From Sequoia sempervirens (taxonomy: Eukaryota; Streptophyta; Pinopsida; Cupressales; Cupressaceae), in assembly GCA_007258455.2 (NCBI GenBank), contig VDFB02252616.1, positions 118,250,128-118,314,127 on the forward strand: a DNA stretch of 64,000 nt, given 5' to 3'. Below the pieces are notes generated by a model. That model made no database searches and had not been told where the DNA came from. It worked only from the letters and a program-made list of their open reading frames with translations. Positions 22,578-35,759 of the stretch are shown piece after piece. Within the stretch, counting starts at the first letter, position 1. The number at the start of each line of letters is the position of its first letter. The translations under genes were made by a program, and so were the position numbers.

Positions 22578-24230
22578 TCATGCAAATCAGGCACATTACT
22601 CCTTGTGATGACTAAAAAATCAACTAATAATATACTTTGTGGGCATTTAAGGTTACATGATATGAAATTCATGAATTATAATTTGTAGCAACATATTAAA
22701 TTATAGTGTAAAGGGAAGTTATGTCACACATCAATGGATCCCCAACAATACAACAAGCATAAGACAATGTATACAACAAACAATTATCACTTAAAACCAT
22801 CCTCTAGACTAACTATAACACTGTATTGGGTGAAGACTATGGTTCATTTAAATTTATGCGATGTGGTGTTTTTGAATATCATGTTGATCCAAAATCCTAT
22901 GGTATTCCATCTCTATAAATAATAAGTGCATTGAATTGGGAGAACTAAAGGGAGTCAAAAGTGGTAGTTTTTTTGAAATAAAAAACTAAATTTCAATGAA
23001 TAATTTAACATGCCTATGCTCAAAATTTCAAGATGTGATAAGAACAAAGTGGCAGTGCTTGAAATATAGTTTGTAAACTGCTAGTTTTTTGAAAAGTGTT
23101 AGAGATTAAGAGGTTGATATAGGGGGAGCACACAAAGAGGTCACTTTTTGTTTAAAAAATATAACATAACATTATGTGTGCTTCCCCTAATTTGTTAAAT
23201 TTTTTGAAGTATTTTATAAAAACCATTGGTTGAAAACTAACATCACATACTTTATGACAAAAGAATAGCTAATTTTTTTATGAATATATTATTTTTTACT
23301 AATTTTCAAAGTTCAAGACACATCTTGAAAAGTAGAAAATTGACCATGCTCTCCCCTAATATTGATAAAAATAGTTTTTTTTTTTTCCTTTTAATATCTA
23401 TAGAATGAAACATAGAATACAAAGGTGTAAACTTCTTCAAAAATGGAGGAATAGATAAAAAAATATGTTGAGAAAATAATACATGTATTTTTTACAAAAA
23501 AAATACACTAATAATACTAATTAGAGATCAACACCTTAATATATTCAATTATTAAAAAAATACATGGTTAGAAAGCTAGCATAGAGATTTATCTCATAGT
23601 AGTGTCTTTTTTAATTTTTTTAAAGAAAACTCATGGACTTGATGGAGAGAATGCATGTCATCTATTCATTTTTTTTTAAATGTCTTTAACACCTAAATTG
23701 AATGTCCAACCCTTAGGATTGATAAATTTAAACTTGTACCAAGCCTAATAAAGATATTCGATTGGTTAAATCTAGAATGTGATGTAGTCAAGGATGGGGG
23801 GTTTTGTCAAACAACCCATCCAAGCAACCATAAAACCAAATACATACTCATACAACAACTGTTAAGAACATGTTATTGAAAACTCAAGGAACAATTTTGA
23901 TTTTTTAAACAATTTTTCAATATCAACATCAATGTGCAAATCAAATTTTCATGAATTGAAAACTTTATTCAAATTATTTATTGAGCAATACAAATCAGAA
24001 CAAATTTGAATATGATCAGCCCCAACACCTATACATAATCACCTCAAAATTCTTGTAAGACTTCAACTTGTTGTTGGGATTGTTTTCCACAACTTCTTCC
24101 TACTGCTTCACTGCTTCAACCCTTGGGTAATCTCCTACAAGAGCCCCCCAATATGCTACAAAAATAGAAAATGTAGCCTCAAATCATGATACATCACTCA
24201 TGGGAATCCAACTAGCTTCAACAAGTGAGA
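22578..24230. other. AT-rich, no recognised feature
   Basis: No supported frame or terminal structure is seen. Poly-A and poly-T strings are frequent from 23150 to 23700. Confidence 0.45.
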
Positions 24231-24449
24231 ATGTGATTAGCAGAACAACAACGTTTCCTCCATTCCTCATAATTCAAAAACACAAAAATTAGCTATAGGC
24301 ATCAGCAAAACAACAACCACATTTCCTTCATTCCCCCTGATTCAAAAACATGAAAATCAGCTACAGGCATCAACAAAATAGTAGCCACGTTTCCTCCATT
24401 CCTCTTGATTCAAAAACACAAAAATTAGCTTCAAGCATCAATGAAACAA
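24231..24449. repeat. 68-bp tandem array interrupted by LTR A
   Basis: Units begin GCATCA at 24299, 24367 and 24435, with a diverged unit before them. Each contains a C/A-rich half (AACAACAACCACATTTCC type) and ATTCAAAAACA. The last unit stops at the LTR insertion at 24450 and resumes after the TSD at 29336 with CAACAAAACATTTTCTCC, which restores the pattern. Confidence 0.75.
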
Positions 24450-25916
24450 TGTAATACCCTCATGTTGTTGATACTCTTTGATACTCTTATGTGTTGGTTT
24501 GATACTTGGTTTGTGATGGTGATTCGTTCATCGACTTGGTTGTGTATGGATTCATAGTTTGGTTGGTTTGCTACACTTGACATTATTATCATGATTTATG
24601 ATACATTATGTGGTGGTTAGATTATTTTCCTATGCTATGGTTTTCTTTAATAGTATATGTGATGATGTTGTGATTCTATGATGCTATGTTTTCTGATGTG
24701 TGGTTAGTGAGTCTTGGTGAAAGGATGGAGTAGCATCACTTGCTTGTGAGCGCCCTGCTACCCCACAATTTCCTTTCACGGTGTGTCTGCAATGGAGATT
24801 TACATGTTACTTGAAGTTTGTTTGTATGCGGGAATTGTAGGAATAAAGTCTCAATTCCACCTGCTTCGACAGGACAGGGCAAGCATTAGATTAACCCAAC
24901 GGGTACGATGTTGAAAAAGGGAGTTGATAAGGAAGTGTCCCCATCCCAAGTCCGTCATTTCGTTGTGAGTCTTGTTGTGTCTTGGTTTTGGCTTTGTCCT
25001 TGTCTCAGTATTGTGGTTGTTTATTTATTTTATTATGGTTAGTTGTCATTTAATTTATCTTTATTTTATGTGAGATAAATTAATGATATTTTGTGGATAT
25101 GATTAATTGAGAGTAATTGTAATTTTGGAATTAAATATTGTAAATTAAAAGTTATTTAATTAATTAAAAGTGTAAGTAATTAATTTAAATAAATAATGAT
25201 GGTGATAATTATATATTATCTTTTTCTAGATATTAAAATTAGAAAATTAGAAGAGAATATCTTGTGAGGATAATATCATGTGAAAATAATGAATTTTTAA
25301 ATAAAATATGTGAGATAAGTGTGTGCTTTTAAAAGCAAGAAAAGAACCAATGAATGTTTAGGATTTTTGAGGAAAAAAAAGAAGAGCTTTATTTTATTTT
25401 ATTTAATTAATGTGTGGAAGTTTTACACACACAATGTTCTTTCTAGTTTTTGTCTGATAAAGAAAAAAGATAGGTTTTGTGCTACTTGGTAAAAAAAATT
25501 GTTCTGTAAGGAAAGAAAAAAGGATTGATTCAGAAGGGAGTTGAAGGACGGAAATTGAGAAGAAGTTGCAAAGGAGATTCTACTTTGGAAAAAGGAAGAA
25601 GGCTATTGTGTTTGGATTTTACATCGAACGAAGGACTCCAGGTTTCTTTAAATTTATTGTTTCTTTTTTTTATTTATTATTCTGTAAACAAAATCTTGTC
25701 TGCTATGTTTGAAAATCAATTTATCTATTTTGAAAAAGGGTTATGTGATTGAAAATTTGTTGTGTTAAATCTTTGAATCTTTTGTAGAAAACAATTGTGA
25801 AATCTTTTGAATTTCTTCAATTAATCTAGTTGTTAAATTCTTGTTTTGAAATGAAATCAATTTATTATCGAAATTAAACTTTAATGCCCATATTTATTGT
25901 TCATATTATTGTGGGC

Positions 25917-26005
25917 ATATATATAAATATATATCTATATATATAATAAAAGATATATATATACATATACATATATATATACATATATATATGTATATAT
26001 ATGTC
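25917..26005. repeat. TA-rich microsatellite
   Basis: An impure (TA)n tract with TATATACA interruptions. Further (TA)n runs lie at 26110-26126, 26382-26460 and 26580-26612 within LTR A. Confidence 0.9.
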
Positions 26006-26124
26006 AAATATGGTGTACTGGGTTTGTATTTATAAAAAATGTTTTCTCGAATTTTGTGTTTTTTGTTTGGAAATGAAATTAAAAAAAAAAAGAGAGTTGA
26101 TCTATGTTTTATATATATATATAT

Positions 26125-26292
26125 AAAGTATGGGGGGAGTGGTTGGTGGGTGCCATACCACCCCTGACCCCCATTATTGGTTCCACGCAACCACACCCGT
26201 ATGCACATAGCAACCAAGGGTTGTTGTACGCAGTCGAGTGGGGCTGCGGCCTGCCCTCCTGTGGTACAAAGTACCACAGGTTGGGGGGGGGC
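26125..26292. other. GC island with hairpin inside LTR A
   Basis: About 165 bp of G/C-rich DNA sits between TA microsatellites. It contains a perfect hairpin at 26258-26280 with arms CCTGTGGTAC and GTACCACAGG and a 3-nt AAA loop, and ends in a run of eight or nine G. Copy B has a counterpart at 50748-50865. Open frames here differ between A and B, so coding is unlikely. Confidence 0.7.
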
Positions 26293-26576
26293 AATATTAA
26301 TGTTTGTTTTTGTGTTTCAAAAGTTTATTTTTAATTCAACTTTTTTTATTTGAATTTGATGTTACATCTTGGTTTTATAAATATATATATATATATATAT
26401 ATGTATGTATATATATATATATTAATATTAATATATATTAATATATATGTATATATATTTATATATTTACATTGCTATTATTTTATTAATTTTTTTTGTA
26501 ATATGATTTTTATGTAGGAATTTAATATATGTTTTATATATACGTATATATGTATATATGCATGAAAGTGGGTGTA

Positions 26577-26614
<38 letters not shown>

Positions 26615-26632
26615 GATATTTAAATATGTTGG

Positions 26633-27639
26633 TGTGAGCACCACAAATCTGCAAAATAGCTCAAACTTCAAAACACATTAGCATGTTAGTTCAAACTATG
26701 CAAATACCATAGTGCTCCTATGAGATAATCTATCATGTCTCACAATGTAAATAAAACAACTAACTAAGAACATAAAAGAGCATAATGGATACCTATCCCA
26801 TAGTGGATTGGTGCTTCTATGGAAAGAAGCCCTTTCCCAATCCTTTGCTAAGCTAAATGATGCAATGCCTTGAGATGGAGTGGATGGAAAAAATCAGATC
26901 TCAATTGAAGAGAGTGACTTTGCATGAGGATTGTGGATGATTTGTTGAAGAATGATGCCTCTATTTATAGATTATTTTGATGAGAGAAATAGCCAAATGG
27001 ATGAATGTGGGACATAGATTTAGCCAATGAGATGGAGCCACTTGTCAACTTGTGATAGAATGAAGAATGAGCACATTTTGGTCAATATGCCAAAGAGGGG
27101 GAGATTCAAATTTGAATTTGAGATATAAATGTTGAGTTTGACCTTTGCAAGAGACATGTAAGAGCCACATAAGAGCTCATAAATGCTTTGTTGGATGTAC
27201 ATGTCCACTTGTTTTTGAATTCAAATTTGAGGGGATATTCCTCAAAGATGCCATGTTGATGGAAAATGCTGATTTTATAAATGAATTAAAATGATTTATT
27301 GGTGCAAGTGGCAAAATCTAGAGAATACAAGTGATTAGGATTAACATTTAATCATGGATTAGATTAATTAAGATGATGTTAGATGTTTTGACCCATTTGA
27401 CTTGATTTCTAGGGATTTAAATCAAATCAAAGGGAGATGAAATGTGATAAAGATTTAGTTAAATAAATATTTGATTTATTTAGCTAAGGGGGATAATGAT
27501 AGGATCAAATTAAATAAAGTTAATTTATTTAATTTTAGATGGACGATCTTTAGAGATTAAATCAATTAAACTTGGTTTATTTAATTGATGGGAAAATATG
27601 AACTAATTAAATGCATGATGTCAATTTCACGTGTCTACA
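26633..27639 (-). mobile_element. 1-kb solo LTR nested inside LTR A
   Basis: Plus-strand ends are TGTGAGCACC and GTGTCTACA, and a perfect TSD GTTGG lies at 26628-26632 and 27640-27644. On the minus strand it starts TGTAGACACG, like the Tat LTR start TGTATACACC at 47045. It also has TTAATTAA-rich U3 sequence and a TATA box in matching order. It is absent from copies B and C, so it arrived after LTR A. No internal gag or pol is present. Confidence 0.85.
26961..26969 (-). promoter_or_regulatory. TATA box of nested LTR
   Basis: TATAAATAG on the minus strand, about 670 bp into the LTR, followed by an AGGCATCATTC stretch as expected near a start site. This supports minus orientation. Confidence 0.6.
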
Positions 27640-28154
27640 GTTGGGATTATGGAATAGTGAAGTAAATTTGCAAATGATATAGTGTAATTGAGTAAATTAG
27701 AATTAACCTTGTGATTTAAATTAAATCGAATATTCTCGAGAAGTTAAATTATCTATTTGGTGAAATTATTGTGTTTTGAAATATGTTTTAGGGTGTTGTT
27801 TTACGTTATTGGTTATTCTCGTGATTATTCATTGAGCCTATTGTGGTTTTCTTGTTATTGTATTTGTGTCAAGTGGGAAAGCCATTGAGTTAGTTAATCC
27901 TCCTATAGGAGTTTAAGTCGTTGATTAGGGACTTCCAGAGGTGGGGATACTAATGTTAATTTTTGATCTCGTATTCGGATGTTTGGCCCATATTTTGACT
28001 ATGGTTGTGATTTGGGTTTATACTTGGATTGTACCGTTTTATGGATGTGTTTCATATGATTTTGGCGAGATGGTTTTACCTCACTGATGTTCCATTTGTT
28101 GGTTCAGTGTTCTTGTGGTACAATCCCTTGGTGATAGATTTTATGTTTTGGGTG

Positions 28155-28520
28155 TCTAGGGAGAGTGGCTCTAAGTGGGGGCCGACACACAAAGGGGTTG
28201 TCAGGGTAACCCATGTAGAGTTAGAGTAATCAATGATAACCTAAGCAATTAATTAGGGGGTGGATAGTTAAACAATCATCAAGATAATTATGGATGCCTC
28301 GTCCGCTTGTTAGTGCTATCATAGACTAAAGGTGAGACGAGAAGGCCGTGGTTGGCATGATCATTGCCTCGTCCTCATGAGAGGTTAACGATTCCACATG
28401 AGTAACCCTATGGAGCGGCGCCTTGAGATAGGTTGTTAAGAGAACCATAGATGGAGGTGGCACCTTGTGGTAGGTTGTCTGGATAATCCATGTGAAACCA
28501 TGCGATGACACTCTCCTCTA
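28155..28520 (+). other. Conserved 3' block of long LTR (copy A)
   Basis: This is the most conserved stretch between A and B (51533-51905). It opens AGGGAGAGTGGCTCT, then GCCGACAC, GATAACCTAA, GCTATCATAGACTAA, TCATGAGAGGTTA and ATGCGATGACACTCTCC. No frame is shared. The end motif GGAGAGTGTCATC can pair with parts of the opening AGGGAGAGTG only weakly. Confidence 0.65.
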
Positions 28521-29340
28521 ACATTCCATTTGACTTGTTTATATTGAAGTCCTATGGAAGTGGTCTATTGTTATGAATTTTGGTGATTTATCATTGTCTA
28601 GTTTTTGAGTGGTCTTTTGATATTATGTTATTTTGTCTAGAGTTATTCTTCTGTTACTATTTGGATGTGCTTGGTCAAGGATCCTTCCTTGTTTACTCCC
28701 AGCACGAGGGTGGTTGGGTGGAACGTGCTGCGCACCCCGTTGGGTCCCCTTTGGATGCAGTTGTACCATTCAGTGTAGGGTTTTACAGATGTTGTTGGTC
28801 CGGGATTCATATGTTACTAGTTGTATTTTATTTATTGATGTACCAATCCCACGTATGTTGGGAAAACTTTGATGTAATTTTGTATATGTGTTCATTGTGA
28901 TGTATTATCAGACTGATGTAATGTATTATCATACCATGTAATCATTCATGAACTACCATTTGTAAATATTGTTAATGTTATGTTGTATTTGTGGAAATAA
29001 ATATACTTAATATTTTTCATGATTAATTTATTTGTGATTTACATGTATGGTTTTATATGGATTACTCTTATTAATGTGGTTAATGTTAATGGATGTTTCA
29101 AATGGTGATATGTGAATGAATGGATACGTAATTGTATATTTAATGTTTAATCTATTAGCTTTGTTATGGGTTAGCTTAGTATTGTCAGCTCGTGTACCCC
29201 AAGGGATTTAGTTGTGCAACTTAGAACATTGTTATGTTGGAATACTTAGTACAATTCTTATGTTCCTTAAAAAAAAAAATTTGTTGCATTTTGTTTTTAC
29301 TTGTTCCTTTGGGGTTTGTGCGGTAGGCTGTTACAAACAA

Positions 29341-31293
29341 CAACAAAACATTTTCTCCATTCTAAGGCATTTGGATTTTTCTCTACCCAAAAATTTGCTA
29401 GTCAACATCTCCCTCCAATCTCTTCTAGGTGTGGCAATCATGCATTCACCATCTTGATTGTTCTCATAAAAAAATTTTAATTATTTTCCCAAATTGGCAT
29501 CCAATAGCTTCTTCCTACACCTCCACTCCCAGGTTCTAGGCACTACCTGGCAAACATTTATTCACATTCTTTTATTTAATTACGAGAGTTACAAAATAAT
29601 AAAATATTCATTTTCCCATTCTAGATGTGGGACTTTGTTTCCCATGTGTAATATGAATTTACACCAAATGCACCAGAAAAACGTATGATTTTTATGCCAA
29701 ACAATATTGAATGGTAAGGGGTCCCATTTGAAAGAGTTGTAGAAAGGAAGAAGGAGAAAATTCACATGCCTCCAAGACAACATTACTCCAAAATTTAAAA
29801 AGGAAAAATAAAATAAAAATGTTTTTTTGGTTGTGCAAGATTGCTCTTCACCCCTAGTGCTATTGCATTAGAATGCAATCATGTTATAATGGGCTTGTGT
29901 TCTAAAAAATATGTACAAAAAATGTGTATAGGCTAGAATGCACATGTGTTTTATTTTCCAAAATATAAGTGTAATTTATAGAAATTTAACTTTTGGTCAT
30001 TTTTTGAACCCCCAACTTCATGCACTTACCTTAAATGGATCCATCTTAATTATATAAATATATTTGAGGCATGTATGTGTACAAGTGAACCTAAAAGTGA
30101 TACATCTACAAACAGGTCACCACCTCTTCCTAAACCATCATTCAAGCAAATCATGGCCCTAGATACAAGATCATGAGAAAACTAGGGTATATAGGCACAA
30201 TATTATGAAAAATGGACAAGGTTGATATGGATTTTTTGATCTAGAAGAGGATAGATGACATTGTGGAGTAGGGTATCAACTTGAAAAAATTATACTATGG
30301 TTAGAGAAACGGAGAAAAAAAGGAAGAGGGCTTGAGATTTAATTGAGTGTGAGTTACATGAGGTTTTTTTTATTAACTATATAATTTCATAATGGAATTG
30401 CTTTTGGGCTATTAACCAGTTCATTTTTTTAGGGTTCCATGTAAGGTTCATTGATTACCATTGGTAACATGGAAGTGTTATTACTCATTATATATTTCCA
30501 TAAAAAAATACATATGAATGTTAAATACAAAGAAAAGGGAAGGTAAATATTAGTAGCATACATTATGGAACCAATAAATTCACATGTGAAAATATAGTTA
30601 AAGGTGAGTAGGTTATCCATTTTCATCAATAATGAGTGCCTTGTCCATATGATGTATTAAACCTTTTTCTTTTATATTATGAGATGAATTTATGTTGGAC
30701 TATGGTATTGTACATTTGTTATTTGATATGATGATAATATGATGATTCTATGTTTTCATTTTTAGATGATGTTATGCTATTGTTTAGATTAGTTTATGTG
30801 TTCATGTTTTAGTTTTCTAGTGTATTTAAGGTTAAATAATGTGTCATTTTCTATATAATGTATTAAACATTTTTCATTGTATTATGACAAATCTATGTTG
30901 GACCATGATATTGTATATTTTCTATTACATATGATGATAGTATGGTGATACTATATTTTCATGTTTAGACGATGTTATTTTATGGTTTAGATTATTTCAT
31001 GTGTGCATGTCTTAGTAATTTTGTGTATTTAACATTCATTTGTATTTTTGTGTAATTAGATTTGGTGTTTGTACTCATTATGTTATCTTAGTATTATCCC
31101 ATATGCATGTTATAGGAATTATCTTGCTATTTTTATTTCTAATAAACTTATACACTTATTTCATCTTTTAGTTGCAATAGTATATTTTAATTTTCTTATT
31201 GTCCCCATTTACCTTCCCTTTTCTTTGTGGTGTATTATTCCTTGTTGCAATATTCCCTAAAGCTAAGTATGGCCCATTACCACTTATTTTTAA
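29341..31293. other. Repeat-poor AT-rich stretch
   Basis: No gene is supported. It begins with the resumed 68-bp array unit and contains the tandem duplication at 30652-31050. Positions 31294-31307 are the LINE TSD. Confidence 0.45.
30652..31050. repeat. Tandem duplication, 206-bp period
   Basis: Units starting ATGTATTAAAC at 30652 and 30858 share, in order, TATTATGA, CTATGTTGGAC, GATATTGTA-like, ATATGATGATA and TTTAGATTA phrases. Confidence 0.75.
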
Positions 31294-31520
31294 ACTTTAT
31301 CTTTATTTTTTTTATACGTAATGTGCAACCAAAGCTGCATGCATTATATTAATATTAACAAAATATTACATTGGTTTATCCCTCTGAAATGGAAGAGAAA
31401 AGAGGCGAATACAGTTCTTGGCCTTAAGCCAACAAAATCACAAAAGGAAACCCCCATTACAAAGGATGTTGGCTTTGATACTGCCATCTGCACCCAAAAC
31501 AAATCCTCCCACACCCGCCT

Positions 31521-32111
31521 TTAGTTGCCTTCCTCATAGAAATGGCTTGTTCCCACCAACTTTACAAATTCATGGTACCATTGGATCCTACCCACCTTGA
31601 TCAAACCCAACCTTTGACATAGGAAGTTGTAGTCGAGATTCACCCAAATTTGGTGTTGTTGCAACTCATTGATGTCCATATTGATGATGAAGGGTTGCCA
31701 TTCAACTTCCACTCCCTGTTGAAATATTTGAAGCATGTCATCTGACCATGGAATCCTGACTCGTGGAAAATCCACCAGCACTATATCTATATCATTGACT
31801 AGGATGGACCCCTTAAACATAGACTACAAGAGCAATGGGCATCTCTCCTTTGACACATTCATATCCAATAGAGATGCAAGGAAATGAGATGAAATATTTG
31901 AATTGGCCCTAGTTTGGTTGCGCGAAAAGTAGTAGTTCCTCCCAAGCACCATCCTCACAACTTCTAAGTAGAGAATACCAAGCACCATCCTCATAGCTTC
32001 TAAGCAGAGAATATCTTTATTGAGACATATATTCTTTAGACGTTGATTCGAAATGTATCCTAAGAAGGTTTCCTCCTTATTTGAGCTCTTTAGCTTAATT
32101 GGGGTATCCAT
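31521..32111 (-). pseudogene. LINE 3' region frame, unknown protein
   Basis: A frame from ATG at 32111 to 31521 (about 196 codons) is broken by one stop at 31821-31823. It opens MDTPIKLKSSNKEETFLGYI, and the second half includes VRIPWSDDMLQIFQQGVEVE. It lies about 460 bp beyond the RNase H stop and inside the LINE TSDs, so it belongs to the element. It contains a 36-bp tandem duplication encoding two MVLG-type repeats. I know no domain for it. It may be an ORF2 tail, an extra ORF or captured sequence. Confidence 0.4.
31942..32013 (-). repeat. 36-bp tandem duplication in LINE frame
   Basis: Units CCAAGCACCATCCTCA start at 31942 and 31978 on the plus strand. Twelve codons are repeated in frame, with three or four differences. 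Confidence 0.8.
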
Positions 32112-32572
32112 GTTTTGACACTAATAGCCATCCTTAGTGTTGAATAAATAGAAGGCCATTCAATTCCAAAATTAATGACCGGCTACCTGTTTTAAAACTT
32201 TTGAGTATGATTGATTTTTTTTGGTTGATTCATTGCCATCATCAATTTATTTCACATGAAACTCAATACCTTTTCTTTGATCGTTCCCAAGGCCAGCAAT
32301 GATCAAGTATGCAAATTAGCCTCTATGAGTTCAATGTGTATGCTTTCCAAAGTGGGGAGTACCTCATCCAAGTCACCCTTTTGCAAAAATGTGCTTCAAA
32401 CACTACCAAAAATGGTCGAGCCATCCTATCCAACCAATCTATCATTTCATATTAATGGATCCAAATGAAAGTACCCCTTTGGTGGCAGAATGCTAGCTAC
32501 TTTTGCCTCCAATTACTTATCGAGGAAAGCCCATATGCCAGATCTAGCCATCAATGGCCTAGACTATAACAC

Positions 32573-33015
32573 CCAGTGGCACATGGGTTGGGACTTACTC
32601 ATCCTCTACTCCCGCATTGGCTAATGCATTTGCCTCACAATTCCCCTCCCTATATATGTGATTCAATGTTGAGCTTTCAAAGGTCTACATCAATTCTAAA
32701 GCTTTGGCCAATAAAGCTCGGAGCTTCAAATTTGTTACCTTTTCGCTTCTTAAGGAATTTATAACTAGTGCAAAATTCCCTTCAATGGATACTTTCCTCA
32801 AACCAAGATCTCTACATAGCTTCATCCTATATATTACTACTCAAAATTTGGCTTCATTGTTTGTTTCATCTGGGAGTCTCATGGATGAAGATGTAATAGT
32901 TTTCCCCTGTGAGTCTCATATAATACAACTAGCTCTAGATGTGCCCAGGTTACCATTGGAAGCCCCATCAAAATTCAGTGTATGTCATCTAACAGGGGGG
33001 ATACCAGGCAGTGGA
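32573..33015 (-). pseudogene. LINE RNase H domain remnant
   Basis: A single minus frame interrupted by stops reads LNFDGAS (first Asp, 32967-32969), NNEAK (Glu, 32853-32855), then VSIEGN where VEGD is usual (Asp to Asn, 32775-32777), and HIYREGNCEANALAN with the conserved His at 32658-32660 and Asp changed to Asn in EAD. This is the RVT_3-type RNase H found at the C-terminus of some plant LINEs, where it helps remove template RNA. Four stops lie inside the domain, in contexts fitting CGA, TGG or CAG ancestors. Confidence 0.85.
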
Positions 33016-33599
33016 GGCACGAGCTTGTTGTGAGCCCTCACCACCACATCCAACCCATGAAGGAACTCTTAGAGAGGGCCATTCCTTGCAAAACTTAGCA
33101 TCCCACTCTGAGAAGGTCTTCTCCTTGCCCACACATTGCTCCATATTGTAGGAATTCATTATTTCCACAAGGGCGACTTCAATCTTATTGATGAGCAAGA
33201 TTGCGCTCATTTTTTTGTTTTGGAACAACCTCCTATTCCTCTCCTTCCATAGTTCCTAGACTACAAGTGAAGAGATTAACACCCATACATCTCCATAGAC
33301 TGCATATCTTTTCAATAATGGCCATGAGTGAAACCAACTAAGTAGATCGTTAGGCATAACACACATCCAGCCCAGCTTCGTAGATAGCCATCTCCAGCAT
33401 TCTTGAGAGAATGGGAATCCAAGAAGAAGATGATTCGTGGTTTCTTCAGCCTATTCACACAAGACACATCTGGATGGTCCATGGAAGCCTAATCGAAGGA
33501 AACTTTTTGTTGTTAGAATTTTTTTTTGAATGGCCTCCTAGAAAAATGTGCCAATCTTAAGAAGGCAAGCACTACTCCAATAGAGATGAAGAGGAAGTT

Positions 33600-35687
33600 G
33601 ATCCTCCCTCATTCCAAATATAACATCTTATAACCATCTTTTCCATTGTAGCTACCTAACTTTGAACCTGCCCAAATCAATGTGTCACAACCCGCTTGTA
33701 GTGTTAAAGTTCTATCTTTCAATGCATTAGTCAACAACTTCACTTCTCTTTGTGGCAAACCAAGTCCTAAAAAATATTTCCATTTCCACCCAAGCACTAG
33801 ATTGTTATCCTTTAGAGCTATGTAATCCCTCACCTGATCCCCCTATATTTCTTTGAGTGTTCATTTGACTCCTCCTCCATCAAACATACTATCTAGACTT
33901 GGAAGCTTGTACCATGAGTTTTCCCAAAATAGGGCCTTACTTCCATCATGAACATCCCATGATAAATAGTCACAAACCACTTTTTTTTACTTCTACATAA
34001 AGTTCCAAATTCAAGAGCCACTCATAGGGTTCGATATTGTCAATATGTCGCCATTGCTACCATTTTTAAGATATTTATGATGAAGGATCTTGACCCATTT
34101 GCATTGCAGTTGATAATGCATTTGCTAAGGCTTTGTTTTGTAGTTCCAAATGCTTGAAGCCCAACCCACCATCATGTTTAGTCCTACACAATTTTTCCCA
34201 AGAAATCAGAGCGATCTTCTTTTTCTCTTCATTTCCTTGCGAGAAAAATTGTTTGTATATCTTTGTTAAATTTGATGCACATCCACTTGGAATACACATT
34301 ATTGACATGAGGTAGATGGGAAGGGTGAATAAAATTGATTTTATCAATGTGATCCTTCCTGCCTATGTAAGCCATTTTTCTTTCCATGAATTCAACTTTG
34401 CACTAGTTCTGAGGTTAAGAGGATACCAAAGTCCAATTGACCTAAGCCCTTTGGCTAGTGGAACTCCTAGATAGGTGCAAGGTAACTCACCCTTTTTGAA
34501 GCCTAGAACTCTTAAAATCTCTTATTTTTTTTGTCTCACTGTGTTAAGGAAAAAAACCTCAGATTTTCTCTCATTCACTATTTGGCCAGAAGCCTTGGCA
34601 TTCTTATTGAGTATTTCCTTAAATTGGAACGCCTCCTTTCTCTTTTCCTATCCCATCAAAGATGTGTTATCAGTGAATTGTTAATGAGAAACAACCTGGA
34701 GATCACTTGTTATTTTAACTCCCTCTATTAGATTTGAGTTCAAGATGTGAGTTATTTTCCTTCCTAATGCTTCAACCATCAGGATATATAGGAAGGGGGA
34801 TAATGGATCCCCTTGGCGCAACCCTCTAGATATTTCGAAAAACCCTTCAAGTGTTTCATTCAAAAGCATTGAAAATATGGGGGTAGAGATGCAATTAAAG
34901 ATCCAATTTAGCCACCACTTACTGAATTTGAAGACTTCTAAAACTTTCACCAAGAATCTCCAATCAACCATGTCATAGGCTTTCCTAATATCTAGTTAAA
35001 TGATCATACTAGCTTGTTTGCTTTGTTGCACCGAATGAATCAATTCTTGTGTTATAACTATTCCTTCCAAAGTCACCCTTCCTAGGACAAATCATGTTTT
35101 TTCTTTAGCAATCACTAATGGTAGAATGGTTTTTAACCTATTTTCCATGGCTTTTGTCATCACTTTGTAAATTGTATTGTAAAGTGCAATTGGCCTGTAG
35201 TCATCTAGCAAGTTTGCGACTTCTTTCTTCGACACGAGGGATATAAAGGTATTATTTAATTCTTTGAGAAGGGTGCCAGAGTTCCACAATGATTCAATTG
35301 CATCCACCAACTCATCCCTTATCAGACTCCAATTTTTTTGAAAAAAATTCGCTGGCAGTCCATTCAGACCCGAAGTCCTATATGGGTGCAATTGGAATAG
35401 GGTTGATTTTATCTCTTAGAGTATTTTGCATTTAGAAACTTATTTTGTGCTTTAGAGACTAAGTTGGGGATGTTTCTTAGCATATCTTCCTAATGGTACA
35501 AATTTGATCCTTCCAGATTATTCAGTAGATTGCTAAAATATCTAACTACTTCTTCGGCCACTTCCCTTGGATCTTCCACTGTGGATCCATCAACCTGTTT
35601 TAGGCTTGTAATTTTGTTTACACTTCTACACTGTCTTGTACTATTGTGGAATAATTTTGTGTTCTTATCTCCTTCTTTTAGCCACAC
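33600..35687 (-). pseudogene. LINE reverse transcriptase remnant
   Basis: From the minus 5' side, 35687-35490 reads WLKEGDKNTKLFHNSTRQ, then GLNGLPANFF (where GPDGLPA-type phrases are usual) and DDYRPIALYNTIYKV (35391-35092). Next come GLRQGDPLSPFLYILM (34971-34681) and the catalytic box. The box reads QFTDNT at 34663-34680 with a stop just before it. The family has QFADDT, so the second Asp is Asn. The thumb and linker continue with ILFTLPIYLMSIM and KHDGGLGFKHLELQNKAL (34347-34075), and a C-terminal piece lies near 33833-33609. Frames change several times. Confidence 0.9.
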
Positions 35688-35759
35688 CTCCCTTGAATTT
35701 TTCCTCCAAAAGACTTTTTCATACTTCCCTAATATTTCCTTTTCTTTGAAATAACTTTT

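Larger units (their letters stand above)
24450..29335 (+). mobile_element. Solo LTR, long-LTR family copy A
   Basis: It begins TGTAATACCCTCATG and ends GGCTGTTACA, flanked by a perfect TSD AACAA at 24445-24449 and 29336-29340. It aligns colinearly with copy B: CTCATACTA-type start, the block AATTCCACCTGCTTC with GACAGGACAGGGC near 24855-24890 (49190-49210 in B), GGACTCCAGGTT near 25632, the GC island, and a strongly shared block from 28155 to 28520. An AATAAA lies at 28996-29001, about 340 bp before the end. Without the nested LTR at 26633-27639 the length is about 3.9 kb. No gag or pol is present. The short open frames inside are not conserved between A and B. Confidence 0.85.

Noticed and set aside
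24231..24449. CRISPR-like array
   Set aside because: Units are contiguous 68-bp tandem repeats without unique spacers, in a plant genome context.
26104..26334. Open frames on both strands across the GC island of LTR A
   Set aside because: Copy B at 50748-50865 does not keep either frame. GC-rich composition alone explains the lack of stops.
28580..28900. 106-codon plus frame in LTR A, with a counterpart at 52146-52388 in LTR B
   Set aside because: The DNA is homologous but the frames are not kept in register, so the similarity is that of the LTR and not of a protein.
32704..33033. Plus-strand open frame of 109 codons
   Set aside because: It is the reverse shadow of the LINE RNase H, whose conserved motifs read on the minus strand.
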